Source of the DNA: Sapria himalayana
Lineage: Eukaryota; Streptophyta; Magnoliopsida; Malpighiales; Rafflesiaceae
Direction of reading: 5' to 3'
Length of the DNA: 64,000 nucleotides
Assembly (NCBI GenBank): GCA_029783825.1
Contig: JAREIK010000382.1
Location: forward strand, 276,340 to 340,339
This document shows positions 47,523 through 58,879 of the stretch, in pieces; position 1 is the first letter of the stretch; each line of letters starts with the position of its first letter. The notes under the pieces were generated by a model, which ran no database searches, had not been told where the DNA came from, and saw nothing but the letters and a program-made list of their open reading frames with translations. The translations under genes and the position numbers were made by a program.

Positions 47523-48420
47523 CAAGCATTCCAAATAACTATGTGTCGAATATGAACATCTTATATCTAAAGATATTAGATGTGGTAACTAAAAAATTAA
47601 ATTAGACATAAAAATTAAACATATGATAGGATTTAATAGTCCTCTCTAATTAGGACTCTATAAAATTTTGGGTTCCTAGACAAATAGAACAATATGATAG
47701 AATGATGTATTTTTCATTACTGATTCTCCATAATGGTAAATGGTGAAACATTAGGATATTTTCATTCAACATGTGGGTTGAGACAGAGAGATTCTTTGTC
47801 CCCATCACTATTCTTTCCCATGGCAATGTTTCTTACTAGGAGTCTAAATAACATGTATGAGGAATGCCCAGGGAGTAAGATATATGATTGAGAGTCAAAT
47901 AACTATCAATCATTTGACTTATGCCAACGACACCATAATATATATGAATGGGATGAGTAGTTCCATTAAAAAATCAAGGTAGTCTCAAGGAAATATGAAG
48001 AGAATTCAGCATAGGCTTTAAACTTCCATAGCTTTGATTTTTATTTCAAAAAGATGATGATTGCCCAATGGGTGCCAAATGTTAGAGTTTATTGGGCATG
48101 AAAAAAATAAGAGATCCCAAATATTTATTTAGATTGTTTCATGTATATGGGATATAATAAAAGTAGATATTTCAATAATATCTTGGTAAATTTTGGAGGC
48201 TAATTGAGTGATGGTAAAATAATCTCCAATGAAAGGGTGGAAAAATAAATCTCATAAATCTTGTCTTATCTATAATCTCATTATATCCCATATAGGCTAT
48301 AAGTCCAACTCTTAATATTATCAAAACTAAGCAAGGACTAGTGCCAAATTCCTATGGTGTCATGGGAAAGATCTTAAATACTTGAGATAAACTAAATGGA
48401 ATAATCATTGTAAACCCATA

Positions 48421-49560
48421 GAGGAAGGCATATTGGAACTTTATAATGTTTAGGACATCATAAAAGCATTTGATTTGAAGGTCTGGTGGGAATTTCATTT
48501 CAAAGATTCTCTTCTCAACAAATTCTTGAGGAGCCAATATTGTGGACCAAGATTCCCATAAATATTCATACTTCTCTATAGAGGAAAATCAAAAAAGAAA
48601 GCATTCGAATAGAAGAACATATAGCTTGGAAACTAAGAAATTGAGACATTTCATTCTAGCATGGTACATAGCTAAAAAATTACACCATTGGCTCCATAAC
48701 ATCGGGAGGGCCACCGAAGACCCTTGTTAAAGAGTTCCTAATGGTTAAAGAATAAAATGTAGAGAAATTAAAAAAGAATTTTCTTCATGTTTTAGTTGAG
48801 AAAATAATACATATTACTAGAAGGATAAAAGATCAACTAATCTGTTTGCCCAATAAAAGTGCATTCTCTCTAAAGTTTGCTTGGAAGGTTGTTAGAATAA
48901 AAGGAATCGAAAATAAAATTCAACTACCAATATAGAATTGAAATATCCCCCAAAAATTATCATTTTTTAGTTGGAGTTGTTAAACAACTTCATTCCAATA
49001 GTGGACATTTAAAAAAAGAGAATTTAGCATGCCTTCAAAATATAGTAATTATTGCAATGAGAAGACATGTTTACACTTATTATAGATTGCATGGGATCCA
49101 AGCCAATGGGACAAAAATATTTTTTTAACATCAAAATGCATGAATATATGTTAGAATAAACATTATAGTTAGCCAAACCAACGAATTCAATTATTCTCAT
49201 AAAATAGTTGTGGATAAAAAAATATATATTTATTTTAATTATATGAGAGATTTGGAAAAAGCAAAATGATATTTGGTTTAGCAAAAAATGATTTTCTTTG
49301 AAAACCATGGCTTTTAGAATTGATGCTTTAATCATCAGTATTACATATTCATTCAAGCCAAAGAGCAAGTTGCATTTGGCTCCACATGATTTAAGGCTTT
49401 AGAAATGAAGAAACTAGCAAGTAACTACTAAGAATAATAGTTTTTTTTGTCATATACACATATATCCATCAAGTACACATGTATCCAGATAAGGCAGCCA
49501 GAAAATGACTCAAATGAGCTAAACATCATAAGGATATAAAGCAGGCAAAGATACTTCTTT

Positions 49561-49591
<31 letters not shown>
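48421..49591 (+). repeat. Tandem duplication in LINE-B, unit 1 (1,171 bp)
   Basis: Starts gaggaaggcatattgg and ends in a (CA)n run. It is nearly identical to 49,592-50,740 over long stretches, for example the 180 bp from tcttctcaacaaattcttgagg onwards. The duplication happened after LINE-B was already dead, because both units share the same stops. Confidence 0.93.
49563..49590. repeat. (CA)n microsatellite at the duplication junction
   Basis: A perfect CA run of about 14 units between the two 1.17-kb units. Confidence 0.97.
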
Positions 49592-49594
<3 letters not shown>

Positions 49595-50740
49595 GAAGGC
49601 ATATTGGAACTTTATAATGTTTAGAACATCATAAAAGCATTTGATATGAAGGTTTGGTGGGAATTTCATTTCAAAGCTTCTCTTCTCAACAAATTCTTGA
49701 GGAGCCAATATTGTGGACCAAGATTCCCATAAATATTCATACTTCTCTATAGAGGAAAATCAAAAAAGAAAGCATTCGAATAGAAGAACATATAGCTTGG
49801 AAACTAAGAAAATGAGACATTTCATTCTAGCATGATACATGGCTAAAAAATTACACCATTGGTTCCATGACATCAGGAGGGCCACCAAAGACCCTTTTTA
49901 AAGAGTTCCTAATGGTTAAAGAATAAAATATAGAAAATTAAAAGAGAATATTCTTCCTTTTTTAGTTGAGAATAATAAATATTACTAGAGGGATAAAAGA
50001 TCAACCAATCTAGCTGCCCAATAAAAAAGCATTCTCTCTAAAGTTTGCTGGGAAGGTTGTTAGAATTAAAGGCATCAAAAACAAAAATCAACTACCAATA
50101 TAGAATTGAAATTTCCCCCAAAAATTATCATTATTTAGTTGAAGTTGGTAAACAACTTCATTCCAATAGTGGACATTTAAAAAAAAAGAGGATTTAGTAT
50201 GCATGCCTTCAAAATGAAGTAATTGTTTGAATGAAGAGACATGTCTTCGCATATTTATACATTGCATGGGATCCAAGCCAGCATAACAAAAATATTTCTC
50301 TAACATTAAAATGCATGAATATATGTTAGAACAAGCATTCCAATTAGCCAAACTAACAAATTCAATTATTCTTAAAAAATAGTTGTGGATAAGAAATATA
50401 TCTTTATTTTAATAATATGGGAGATTTGGAAAGAGCAAAATTATATTTGGTTTAGCAAAAAATGATTTTCTTTGAAAAACATGATTTTTAGAATTGATGC
50501 CTTAATCATCAGTATTACATGTTCACTCAAGGCAAAGATCAAGCTGCATTTAGCTTAACATGATTTAGGGGCTTTAAAATTAAAGAAATTAGCAAGTAAC
50601 TACTAAAAATAATAGATTTTATGTCATATACATATATATCCATTAAGTGCACGCGTATCCAGATAATGTAGCCAGAAAATGACTCAACCGAACTAAACAT
50701 CATAAGGATATAAAGCAAGCAGAGGTACTTCTTTCCTCTT
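49592..50740 (+). repeat. Tandem duplication in LINE-B, unit 2
   Basis: Second copy. It differs from unit 1 by scattered substitutions and small indels, and ends at ctttcctcttatatatat, where unit 1 has ctttcctcacacac. Confidence 0.93.
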
Positions 50741-50797
50741 ATATATATATGTATATATATACATGTATGTATATATGTATGTATGTATATATATTAC
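50738..50797. repeat. (TA)n / TATG microsatellite
   Basis: TATATATG and GTATGTATAT words, at the place where unit 1 carries the CA run. Confidence 0.9.
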
Positions 50798-51065
50798 TTT
50801 TGCTCAAAACACATATAGGTACAAAAAGAAAAAAGTAAAGAAAGAGCCAATGGTCATGAAGAAGCAAAGGGTTGCACAATAGTTTATTCCTCTAAGTATT
50901 TATTATATTCCTTTTATAAAATATCATTTCATGGATTGGTTTTTGTGTATACATTTATGCTTAAAAGCAAATGGTGCATAAAAATTTGATGAGTTTACTC
51001 AAATAGGAAAACCTAGCCTTTTATAATTGTTTTTGTTATTAATAAAGCTGTCATCCCTTTTTCTT

Positions 51066-51949
51066 TAAAAAATAAGGTGTGAGAGATATTAGATTCTTTT
51101 TCCCTTCATCCAACAAATTGGTATGACATTGCTATAACATTTATAGAAAATATCATCGTACACTTGAAAATAAATTAACCATGAAATCTAAGTATTTGTC
51201 TGAGACCCAATTATATCTTCTTAACTTGAGCAGTTAGTTAATTCATAATTACTTGATTTAAGTGTCTTAAGAATCACAATGGAATAAATATTTGAACTTA
51301 TGTTTACTTTATAACTTTTATGACCCATATATTTATGTAATTCTATTGATAACTCATACATGCTTAATGAGCTTTTGGTGTAGTGTTGAGAATCATAGAG
51401 TTTTTAATATCATAGTAAAGTCATAATAAATTTTAGATATTATTGTCAAAACTTATTTTTATTTTGATTGAGTAACTTTGAGTTGCCCCAACTACTTAAA
51501 AAAGTAGTTCTATTTCTAGTTGATTTAATAACTATTATTATTTTGTATTTATTTTTTTTTATTTTGTAGTCATAATTATATGCTTTATAGACCTATAATT
51601 GAGCCGCTACATCTAGACTTAGAAATATAGAGAACAAAAGGATATTTATTGAAAAGAGAGATAAGAGAGTAATTATGAAAAATAATTATAGTAATGGGAA
51701 CAACCATGGTAATGCAAAATAAGCTATTCAATAGCTTATTATCCATCAAACCCTTAGAAATTATTGGAGGTCAACATTGAAGCAAGTCACTTCAAGTTAT
51801 ACCTAAGTCTCATAGTAATTGTACAACAACATTAGTATAGAGAAGATTTTTTAAAAAAATTAAACAACAATATTGTGACATTTTTGATGTGTGATATTGT
51901 GACTTTGTTACGATGTCTAATTTTTAGAATTAGATAAAGCTCCAAAATC
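51066..51949. other. AT-rich sequence without a gene
   Basis: No coding frame. A segment at 51,072-51,160 (gagagatat...ttcatccaacaaattgg...cattgc) resembles 24,636-24,715 in the same orientation, so it is part of a dispersed repeat. It may include the end of LTR-like copy A. Confidence 0.45.
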
Positions 51950-53571
51950 ATATTAGGTGAGAGTTTCTCATCCAACTAGTTTTACAAAAATATGATTTGT
52001 ATAGATAGTAAAATAAACTTTTCATCTAATAAAATTAATCATATAGATATTATGTAGTCAATTTGATCAACTAACTATCAATCAACGAACTTTTTTAGTT
52101 GAGATGATAAGACTAAGTTTTAAGTAAGGTTCCTAAATCTTAGGATTAGTGCATTCTATTATACATAATGACTTATCTAAATAGTTTACATATTATTGAG
52201 TTTAGTTATAGAATGAATGTGATATTATTATGGTGGTACCCTAATGCTCTATTAGCAAATAAAGTGATTATCAACTATTAGACACTCTCTAGTGATGATC
52301 TCTTCAAAGTTATCCTTTTAATATTTTACCACCAAAATATTAAATATATCATTGCTTGAGAGTAATACACAAGTTTATATCTTTTAGGTAGCTCATCAAC
52401 TACTATTGATGGTTGCTTTGTATGTGCATTTATATTTTTTTATCTCATATATCATATAGACATAAATTAATATAGTTGTAAAATTATTTATACTTTCGAA
52501 TTCATAAGTATTATACTTGCATAATTAACACATTTTTATGCAAATCTTGGTAGTCATATGAAAATAAGAACTCATAGAACTATCACTACTTTATAAGTTA
52601 CTTTCAATCACACTTGTCTTGTAGCTTACATATAATCATTTACCATGACAAAAAATAATTCACATACTAAAGACAAAATCCTTATGAAAGTATTCTATAA
52701 AATATTCATAGTAATTGAGAGCCAATTTTTCTAAGATATGTACGATGAATTTGCTCCAAAAAATATTTGTACTTTTAACTACATATATATCATACTCACA
52801 TAATTAAAGTAGTTCATTGTTGGGTTTTTATATATAAATTTGTCTTGCCTATTATGATTGGAAATGTTATAACTTCATAGCTACCATTATATGTAATTAT
52901 ATTTTATGGCTTATCTATCATCATCTACCATGATACAACAAACTATTAAATTAATTTAATACTAATTTTATTAAGTATTAAATTAACATCCATGATTATT
53001 GAGGATAAATGAAGTATTCATCGTACATATCTCATGGAATTTATTCAAACCAACCAACAATAAATTACTAATTTTAATTTTACATAAAAATAACATCCAT
53101 GATTATTCAAACCATAACAAAATCAAAATATTAAATTAATTTATTAAGTATTCATCACACATAATCTGATACAACAAACTAAGGCATAAATGAAGCTTAA
53201 CATTAGGAAAAAATTCATATGAAATTATTGAGGATATATCTCATGGAATTATGAGTTCCAAATGATAGCTCTTAAGAGTAGTTATAATTCATACACTAAA
53301 TTTATAATTCCCAGTTATGTACTTCAGATTTCCCATAGGGTAGGTTAGAATTCATGCCCCCGATTCGCAAAATCCAAGCTTTTGTCTCTTTTCTCATGTC
53401 CTGTTTTTTTTTCAAAATTATTGTTTTTTTCCTTTTATACTTGAATGGTTGAAAATGAACTTTAAGTAAAAAGGTATGACTTTTTAAGAATGAGTTGGGA
53501 CTTTGATGTCTTCTAACTTTAGAATACCATTGTATTGGAAATTCCCATAGGCCATGACTATATGTTTCATC
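51950..53571 (-). repeat. Long dispersed repeat, copy A (probable LTR, minus orientation)
   Basis: It aligns collinearly with copy B (58,880-60,410). Shared blocks include a taaaataaactttt start (52,010 and 58,938), aaatcttaggattagtgcattctattacata (52,137 and 59,073), gaactcatagaactatcac (52,568 and 59,541), ttatctatcatcat (52,912 and 59,801), and gaattcatgcccccgatt (53,350 and 60,139). It is in the opposite orientation to C, D and E. It is cut at the right by LINE-C. Confidence 0.7.
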
Positions 53572-55560
53572 TCTTTTTTTATAAGTAATAAAGTTCCATT
53601 ATAAAAAATTATGTGCAAGCTACTCGAGATTCAAAACATTACATTCTTTACCAAATACAATGTAAATTTTAATTTTAATTTTCCTAGCTAAAATTCTAAA
53701 ATCTTGAACTTTGTCCTCAAAAAGTCTATTATTTCTCTCCCGCCAAACATAATATAATATACAGCAGCAGCAAAAGTTACTTTATACACCATATTCTTTG
53801 GGTTGTCATTTGCATGATTAGCATTCATATCTTTGAAAATGAAAGCTAACAAAACTACATTATCTTTAATTCTAATTCAGCTTTTAAGTTCAGTCCATAT
53901 GACATATGAATAACAACAATTAAAAAATAAGTAGTTCATGAATTCTACACAGTTACAGAATTCACATCTTGTGTTCTCCGATATTGTAAATGTTTGATTC
54001 TTCATTCTGAGTATTTTATGCTTAGATATCCAAAGATAAATTACATACTTTGGCACATAATGCTTTATCCATATTATTTTTGTCCAAGATTTCTTTTTTA
54101 TAGTGTGTTTCCATTAGATAATTATATGCTTCAAAAATTAATCTCTTATTTTTGCCTCACCTGTCCATCAGCCTTTCTGCTTGCTCTTTTGACCCCGCTT
54201 TCTCAATAAAGATATCTCTAATCGAGAGTAGGGCTTTTCGGTGAGAGGATCTTCCTTAGAATTCTGGTAGTCCCAAATATTCTAGGAGATAAGGTAGGAG
54301 TTATGGACCCACTTAATCTAAAGTATGTCCTCCTTCCTAATTATCCTCCAAAGAATTTTGAGAAAGAAGACTTTGTTCCAAATTAAGATATTAAGGATAT
54401 CAAGACTCCCCAATGGAGATTGGTGTTCATACCTTGGCCCAGGCAACTTTGGGCCTATATCTTCCAATTCTGAGACCACCCCATAAGAATCTTCTACAGG
54501 TGTTATCGATCACATTTATAATATAATTAGGTCGAAGAAACAATGATAACTAATACACTTCAATACCTTGTATCACAATGTGAAGGAGCTCCATTCTTCC
54601 TACTTTGAAAGAAATTTACCCGTCCATTGATGTATAGCTGAGGTAATTTTATTCAATAATATAGAAAATTAGGCCATTAGTAGACGACTTGAAGATAAGA
54701 GAACATCGAGGAAGATAAAGGGGAGAATACCCTCCTTGAATCCAAAAAAAAATCAGAATTTTCATTTTAGGTTTTTACCTCACTCCTCCAAAGAAGATAT
54801 TCGATTTGGAGGAGTTGACATTCAGCCCTGAGACTGCAAAGAAATTTTTTAGTACATTAAGATGGGATATCTTTAAGGGTGCACATCTCAGGTGGAATGA
54901 GGAGTCCGAAGAGGTATGAAGAAATAGGATCCCTTTGTCTTAAGCCTTTATTGCCTTTAAAGAAGCCGTAAAGTTGTCCATTTATGGCAATGAAAAAAGA
55001 CGTGGTACTTATGCATTTGTGTATAATTTCAATGAAACATTTTGAAAAATTTAACCCCAAGAGGACTTCCTTTAAGAAATCTCATTCAACCTAGTCAAAT
55101 ATTTTTTGTATATCAATTTTAAGGAAGCATCTTGTGGAGATCATTTTCTTTGTATATCTTCTAATTAATTTTTGCGCGAGAAGAAAATTATCAGAGATTA
55201 ATCTCCCTTTTACATAAGCTTCTTGAGCTGAATCTATTATGCCACTCATCGCCAATTTCAAACGAGATGTAATTAGATTAGCAATAATTTTATAAATTAC
55301 GTTACAACATGATATCGGTCTATAATCTCTAATAATAAATGCATGCGATAATCTTTATTGGATCATTTTGATGTTGCAACTTTGAAGAATATTACAACTT
55401 CATAATAATTATTCTCATTAGTCTGAGCTTTGCTTCCATTACTTCACAATTTTTGTATGTCATTTTTTTTATCTTCATCAAACTAGTAGTCTTTTAGAAA
55501 TTTCTTCCACCTAAAGTTCACATTATGTTGCCTTGTAATATAGAAGAGGTTATCATTCCT
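53572..55560 (-). pseudogene. LINE-C ORF2 (reverse transcriptase to zf-RVT), probably 5'-truncated
   Basis: Read on minus from the right: RDYRPISCCNVIYKIIANLI (about 55,335), a GRLISDNFLLAQKLI block, LKIDIQKIFD with VE..FLKEVL (about 55,105), NGQLYGFFKGNKGLRQRDPI (about 54,950; the usual Gly is Arg), then CDTRY...VIIVSST remnants, and at the 3' end a segment YYVWRERNNRLFED (about 53,740). It finishes in a short A tail on minus (53,572-53,580). There is no endonuclease, so it looks like a 5'-truncated insertion. It is a different subfamily from LINE-A and LINE-B by its RT wording. Stops are frequent. Confidence 0.8.
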
Positions 55561-56075
55561 TTAACAATCTCTCTCTTCATTGTTTGGACTTAATATCTTT
55601 GTATACCTATGTGAAGCATGACTTCTCCCTTGATATTAATAAGGGCTTATCCAGTGACTAAAAATGAACATCCAAAGACCAATGAAGTATGTTAGTCTTC
55701 TTTTATATCCAACATCACAAAATCCATTGAAAAAAATGTGATCCAACCGTAATCAAAATATCTTCAAACATATTTGTTGGGCACTTTGTTGATTGATCAA
55801 CCATTTATAGAGAGATAGAGATTGAAGTAATCTTACCGAGGTTCAATCTTTATACTAATGAAAAAGATATTAAATTGACACTCGATCTCAAACCACATAA
55901 CATCTTTCAGAACATTTGCACATTAATTATGTATAGTAATATAAAATATTTTGGATCTTTCAACTTCATTAGGAGTTTTCATGAATAAAAATTATATTTC
56001 TCAGTCATATTGACTATGTCATTTTTCTCTACATTCTTATTGATTATAATATCCTTTATAAATGTTAAATAATTA
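55560..56075 (-). pseudogene. Gypsy protease remnant
   Basis: On minus a broken frame reads PNYLTFIKDII, then LLMKLKDPKYF, then SSVNLISFSLV.RLNLGKIT (about 55,840-55,900), then a segment equivalent to the IVEDVLVKV..F family block, ending near ALINIKGEV at about 55,610. The catalytic D[ST]G region is decayed. It continues the gag at 56,779-58,660 once the hAT element between them is set aside. Confidence 0.75.
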
Positions 56076-56083
56076 GGTATTTA

Positions 56084-56770
56084 TAAATGGGTCAAATGGG
56101 TCATGTCATGATAGCATAACTCATTTTAGGTGGCCCACTTTAGGCCATTGTGGCTTGCTAGGATTGGACTAGTTGGGAAGTCATCTTGTGCCAGGAATGG
56201 TACGACTAGGATTATGCCCGACCCTACATGGCTCAACCAGCACGAGTCCAAGCAGCTTCATGCCTTTCATGCCGAGTCATTTTTTGGGTCATGTCAGATC
56301 ATGACACTAGGGGAGGCAATTACGAGTGCACTTGGGTCATACCACATGAACAAGCAAAGCTAAGCACGTGGTGAGCTCATTAAAAAACCCACCACATGTA
56401 CCAAATGGGGTGGGTTTTTTTTAATTATATTTTTAAAAAAAATGGACCGGGCAGGGCGGGCACGAGCCAAGTGGACTGTGCCTACTTTTTGGTTTGTGGT
56501 CCAAAGTTAATGTAACCATGCGGGTGGATCATGCCAATTGGACAGGCACCCGAGTCATGCCTAGCCAGACAGAAGGCATGGCACCCGAGTCATGCCTAGC
56601 CAGACAGAAGGCATGGCACCCCTTGGCCCAACATGGCATGAGCCATGCCTCAGGCTGGCATGACCCTGGTCCAGGCATGTTTTTGGATCGTGCTATGCTA
56701 GGCTAGACATAGCTCGGTCGAGCCAAGCCATGGGTCATGGCTGGGCCACATGACCTACTTGCCACCTTTA
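56084..56770. mobile_element. Decayed non-autonomous hAT element (687 bp) inside gypsy
   Basis: Ends are taaatgggtcaaatgggtc... and ...acttgccaccttta, decayed forms of the tagaggtgtcaaac repeat. Flanks GGTATTTA (56,076-56,083) and GGCATCTG (56,771-56,778) agree at five of eight positions and differ only by transitions, so they are plausible decayed target duplications. The interior keeps CATGCC/GGCATG words in place of CGTGCC/GGCACG. A perfect 35-bp tandem duplication lies inside. The position splits gypsy gag from protease at a conserved QMP site. Confidence 0.8.
56545..56618. repeat. 35-bp perfect tandem duplication
   Basis: Two adjacent identical units starting GGCACCCGAGTCATGCC (56,545 and 56,580), inside the hAT relic. 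Perfect identity in a decayed host means the duplication is recent. Confidence 0.95.
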
Positions 56771-56778
56771 GGCATCTG

Positions 56779-58660
56779 AGACAATGCTTTGTCAAATGAG
56801 ATTTTGAATTCTAAAATATAGAAAATATTGAAAAACTTCTTACATTATTTGTTCAATTTTTTATTTAAAATATTGTGAAAAAAAAGATTTGTAGGAAAAT
56901 TACCTTTAGCATCATCATCTTTTATATTAGTCTTTCCATTACGTTAGATAACCTCTATTCATTCTTTTGATACTCCTTTTTGTTCTATCATAACTGGGTG
57001 ATTGAGTTGGACATTTTATCCTTCTAGCACTATGACTTTGGAAAATGTTATGGTATTAGGTATCAAGACTTTTAAAAATATCATGTTAGGAATCACAATT
57101 TTTTAAGAAAATCATAATGTTATAGTTCCAACACCCTCTATTTCATCTTCCTCTATTTGTTGCCTCTCAATTTTTTTCTCACTTTTAAGCATTATTGATA
57201 AGTAATTCATTGTGTTTCTCCCAATATCACTCAGTAGTTCATTGATACTCTTTCTCATCACTAATGATACTAATTATCTGATTTGATTCTATATGTTCCT
57301 CATTGTTATGTTCATTTGTTCCAACTTTGACTCAAATCTCCCCAACAAGTCCTCTTGAAAATTATTATTCTTTTATCTTGAATAGTAATTTCAATTAATT
57401 TGTCATTGAAAAAGATTTTTTTTAGATCTTAAATGTGAATAATATGAACCCGATTCTCTTTGAAAACTCTCATAGAATTATTCCTAAAATTCTTCATGAT
57501 CTGTCAATATTTTTCTATCCATTTCCATATCCTCAATAGTATAATTCTGGTGATTTTTCACATTCAGATGATAATGTGTCAAAATATTCATATTGGATCC
57601 ATCCAATATCCTTTACTTTGTAATCCAGTTGGCCTCCTACACTTAATAAATGAGATTGAGAATTACTATTTTTTGTAGTTGCATAATGATGATTTCACCT
57701 ATTCTGTTTTATTTTTTCTCTTGGGCTTCCAACCTTTTTAAAAAATACCTTCATCTTTGCATTCATCACCATGAATTTATTCAATTCCAATAGTCATTAA
57801 GAGTTTGATAATCGTCCCACAATAGTCATTAATTATTTCATAATCATCCCACTTGGAGTTGCATTAATTTTTCACCTCTTCATGTGCTTCTATGCATTGT
57901 AGAAAGTTTGGGCATTGAGCAACAATTCAAATTTATATTGAGGGCATCTCCTCAATAACTCCTTAAATACGACCTAAGCATCATACAAAGTATCACACTC
58001 ATCCTAACAAAATTGATTTCTCATTCCATAACTATGATGTGATTTTAGGCAGAAAAAATATTGTGAGAAGCACTAAAACTATGATGTGATTGCAAGAGTT
58101 CATCTTAACTCTTGATCGAGTCTTGTGATAAGCACTAAAACTAAGTATATGTCTTGTCTCTCATAAAAAAAATGAGAATAGACATAACCTGATGGCATCC
58201 AAACCAACTTCATTCATTTTAACTATGTTACATTAACTCCAAAAATATCATAGCATGTTCATTCGGATTCTATGATATCCTCTCATTATATGGGTATTGT
58301 TGAATCATCACTATTAGACTTGGATTAAACTATAAATAGTTAGCTTATACTAGTTATATCTGAATCATATACTAATTATCTATCAAAGTAGGCTACTAAT
58401 AATCTTTTAAGAAGCAATGATGGTTGAGCTATTGGATATCTTGTCCATCATCTCCTTGGGTGTGTCTCTATTGCTGCCAATTCATTCAATTTGTTCTTTT
58501 TTAGTTCTCTATCTCAAAAATATTCTTCTAGTTCTTTCTATCTTTGAGTCTAGAGGGGTTAGCTCGGGCTCAAAATTTTTGCTCATATGGGATGTGATGA
58601 CTATAAAAGAAAAAAAGATACTACCAAAAAGATACAAACAGGTAATACATGATAAATAAT
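56779..58660 (-). pseudogene. Ty3/gypsy gag remnant
   Basis: On minus, a broken frame starts near 58,600 with MSKNFEPELTPLDSKIERTR. A retrotransposon-gag segment around 57,900-58,000 includes a GVIEEMPS..FELLLNAQ-like stretch where related elements have the LLRKCP region. At about 57,290-57,400 DLLGRFESKLEQMN precedes NQIRQL-like and SLVM residues. At about 56,780-56,830 FNIFYILEFKISFDKALSQM matches the conserved block just before protease. Stops are many. With the protease it forms one minus-strand element whose RT and integrase are absent from the window. Confidence 0.78.
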
Positions 58661-58879
58661 ACAAATGTGTAATCATTAAAACAGGTAATAATACAAATGT
58701 ATAAAAGAAAAAAATAAGATATTAATATCCAAACTGCTAAAACTAAACCTATCTTTTTTCAAGGATAATTTTATAAACTAAAGTTGACTGACTAAACTAA
58801 ATAATTATTAATAACACCAAAAATTTGTTACAATTTTATTACAATGTATAATCATTAAAATTAAGCAAAGTCCTGAAAG
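58661..58879. other. Possible gypsy 5' leader
   Basis: A short AT-rich stretch between gag and LTR-like copy B. No clean primer site was found. Two related blocks, acaggtaataatacaaatgtataa and acaggtaatacatgataaataatacaaatgtgtaa, make a small tandem repeat (58,637-58,706). Confidence 0.4.

Larger units (their letters stand above)
47523..51065 (+). pseudogene. LINE-B ORF2, 3' part: reverse transcriptase, zf-RVT and 3' end
   Basis: RT motifs come first: a GLRQRDSLSPSLFFPM-like run (about 47,773-47,820) and YAND where YADD is expected (about 47,920). Downstream a broken frame reads AKFLWCHGKDLKYL, NHCKPIEEG, YNV, IKAFDLKVWWEFHFKDSLLN, FLRSQYC (48,330-48,540), a conserved plant LINE region, and then a zf-RVT-like part. 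Its first 230 bp repeat sequence already present at 39,420-39,658. Most of the part after 48,421 is tandemly duplicated. The end near 51,065 has AATAAA followed by an A-rich tail. Confidence 0.75.

Noticed and set aside
48352..49708. Two near-identical minus-strand frames starting MAPQEFVEKR as a duplicated gene
   Set aside because: They are the reverse of the LINE-B ORF2 region; the + strand reading has conserved LINE motifs.
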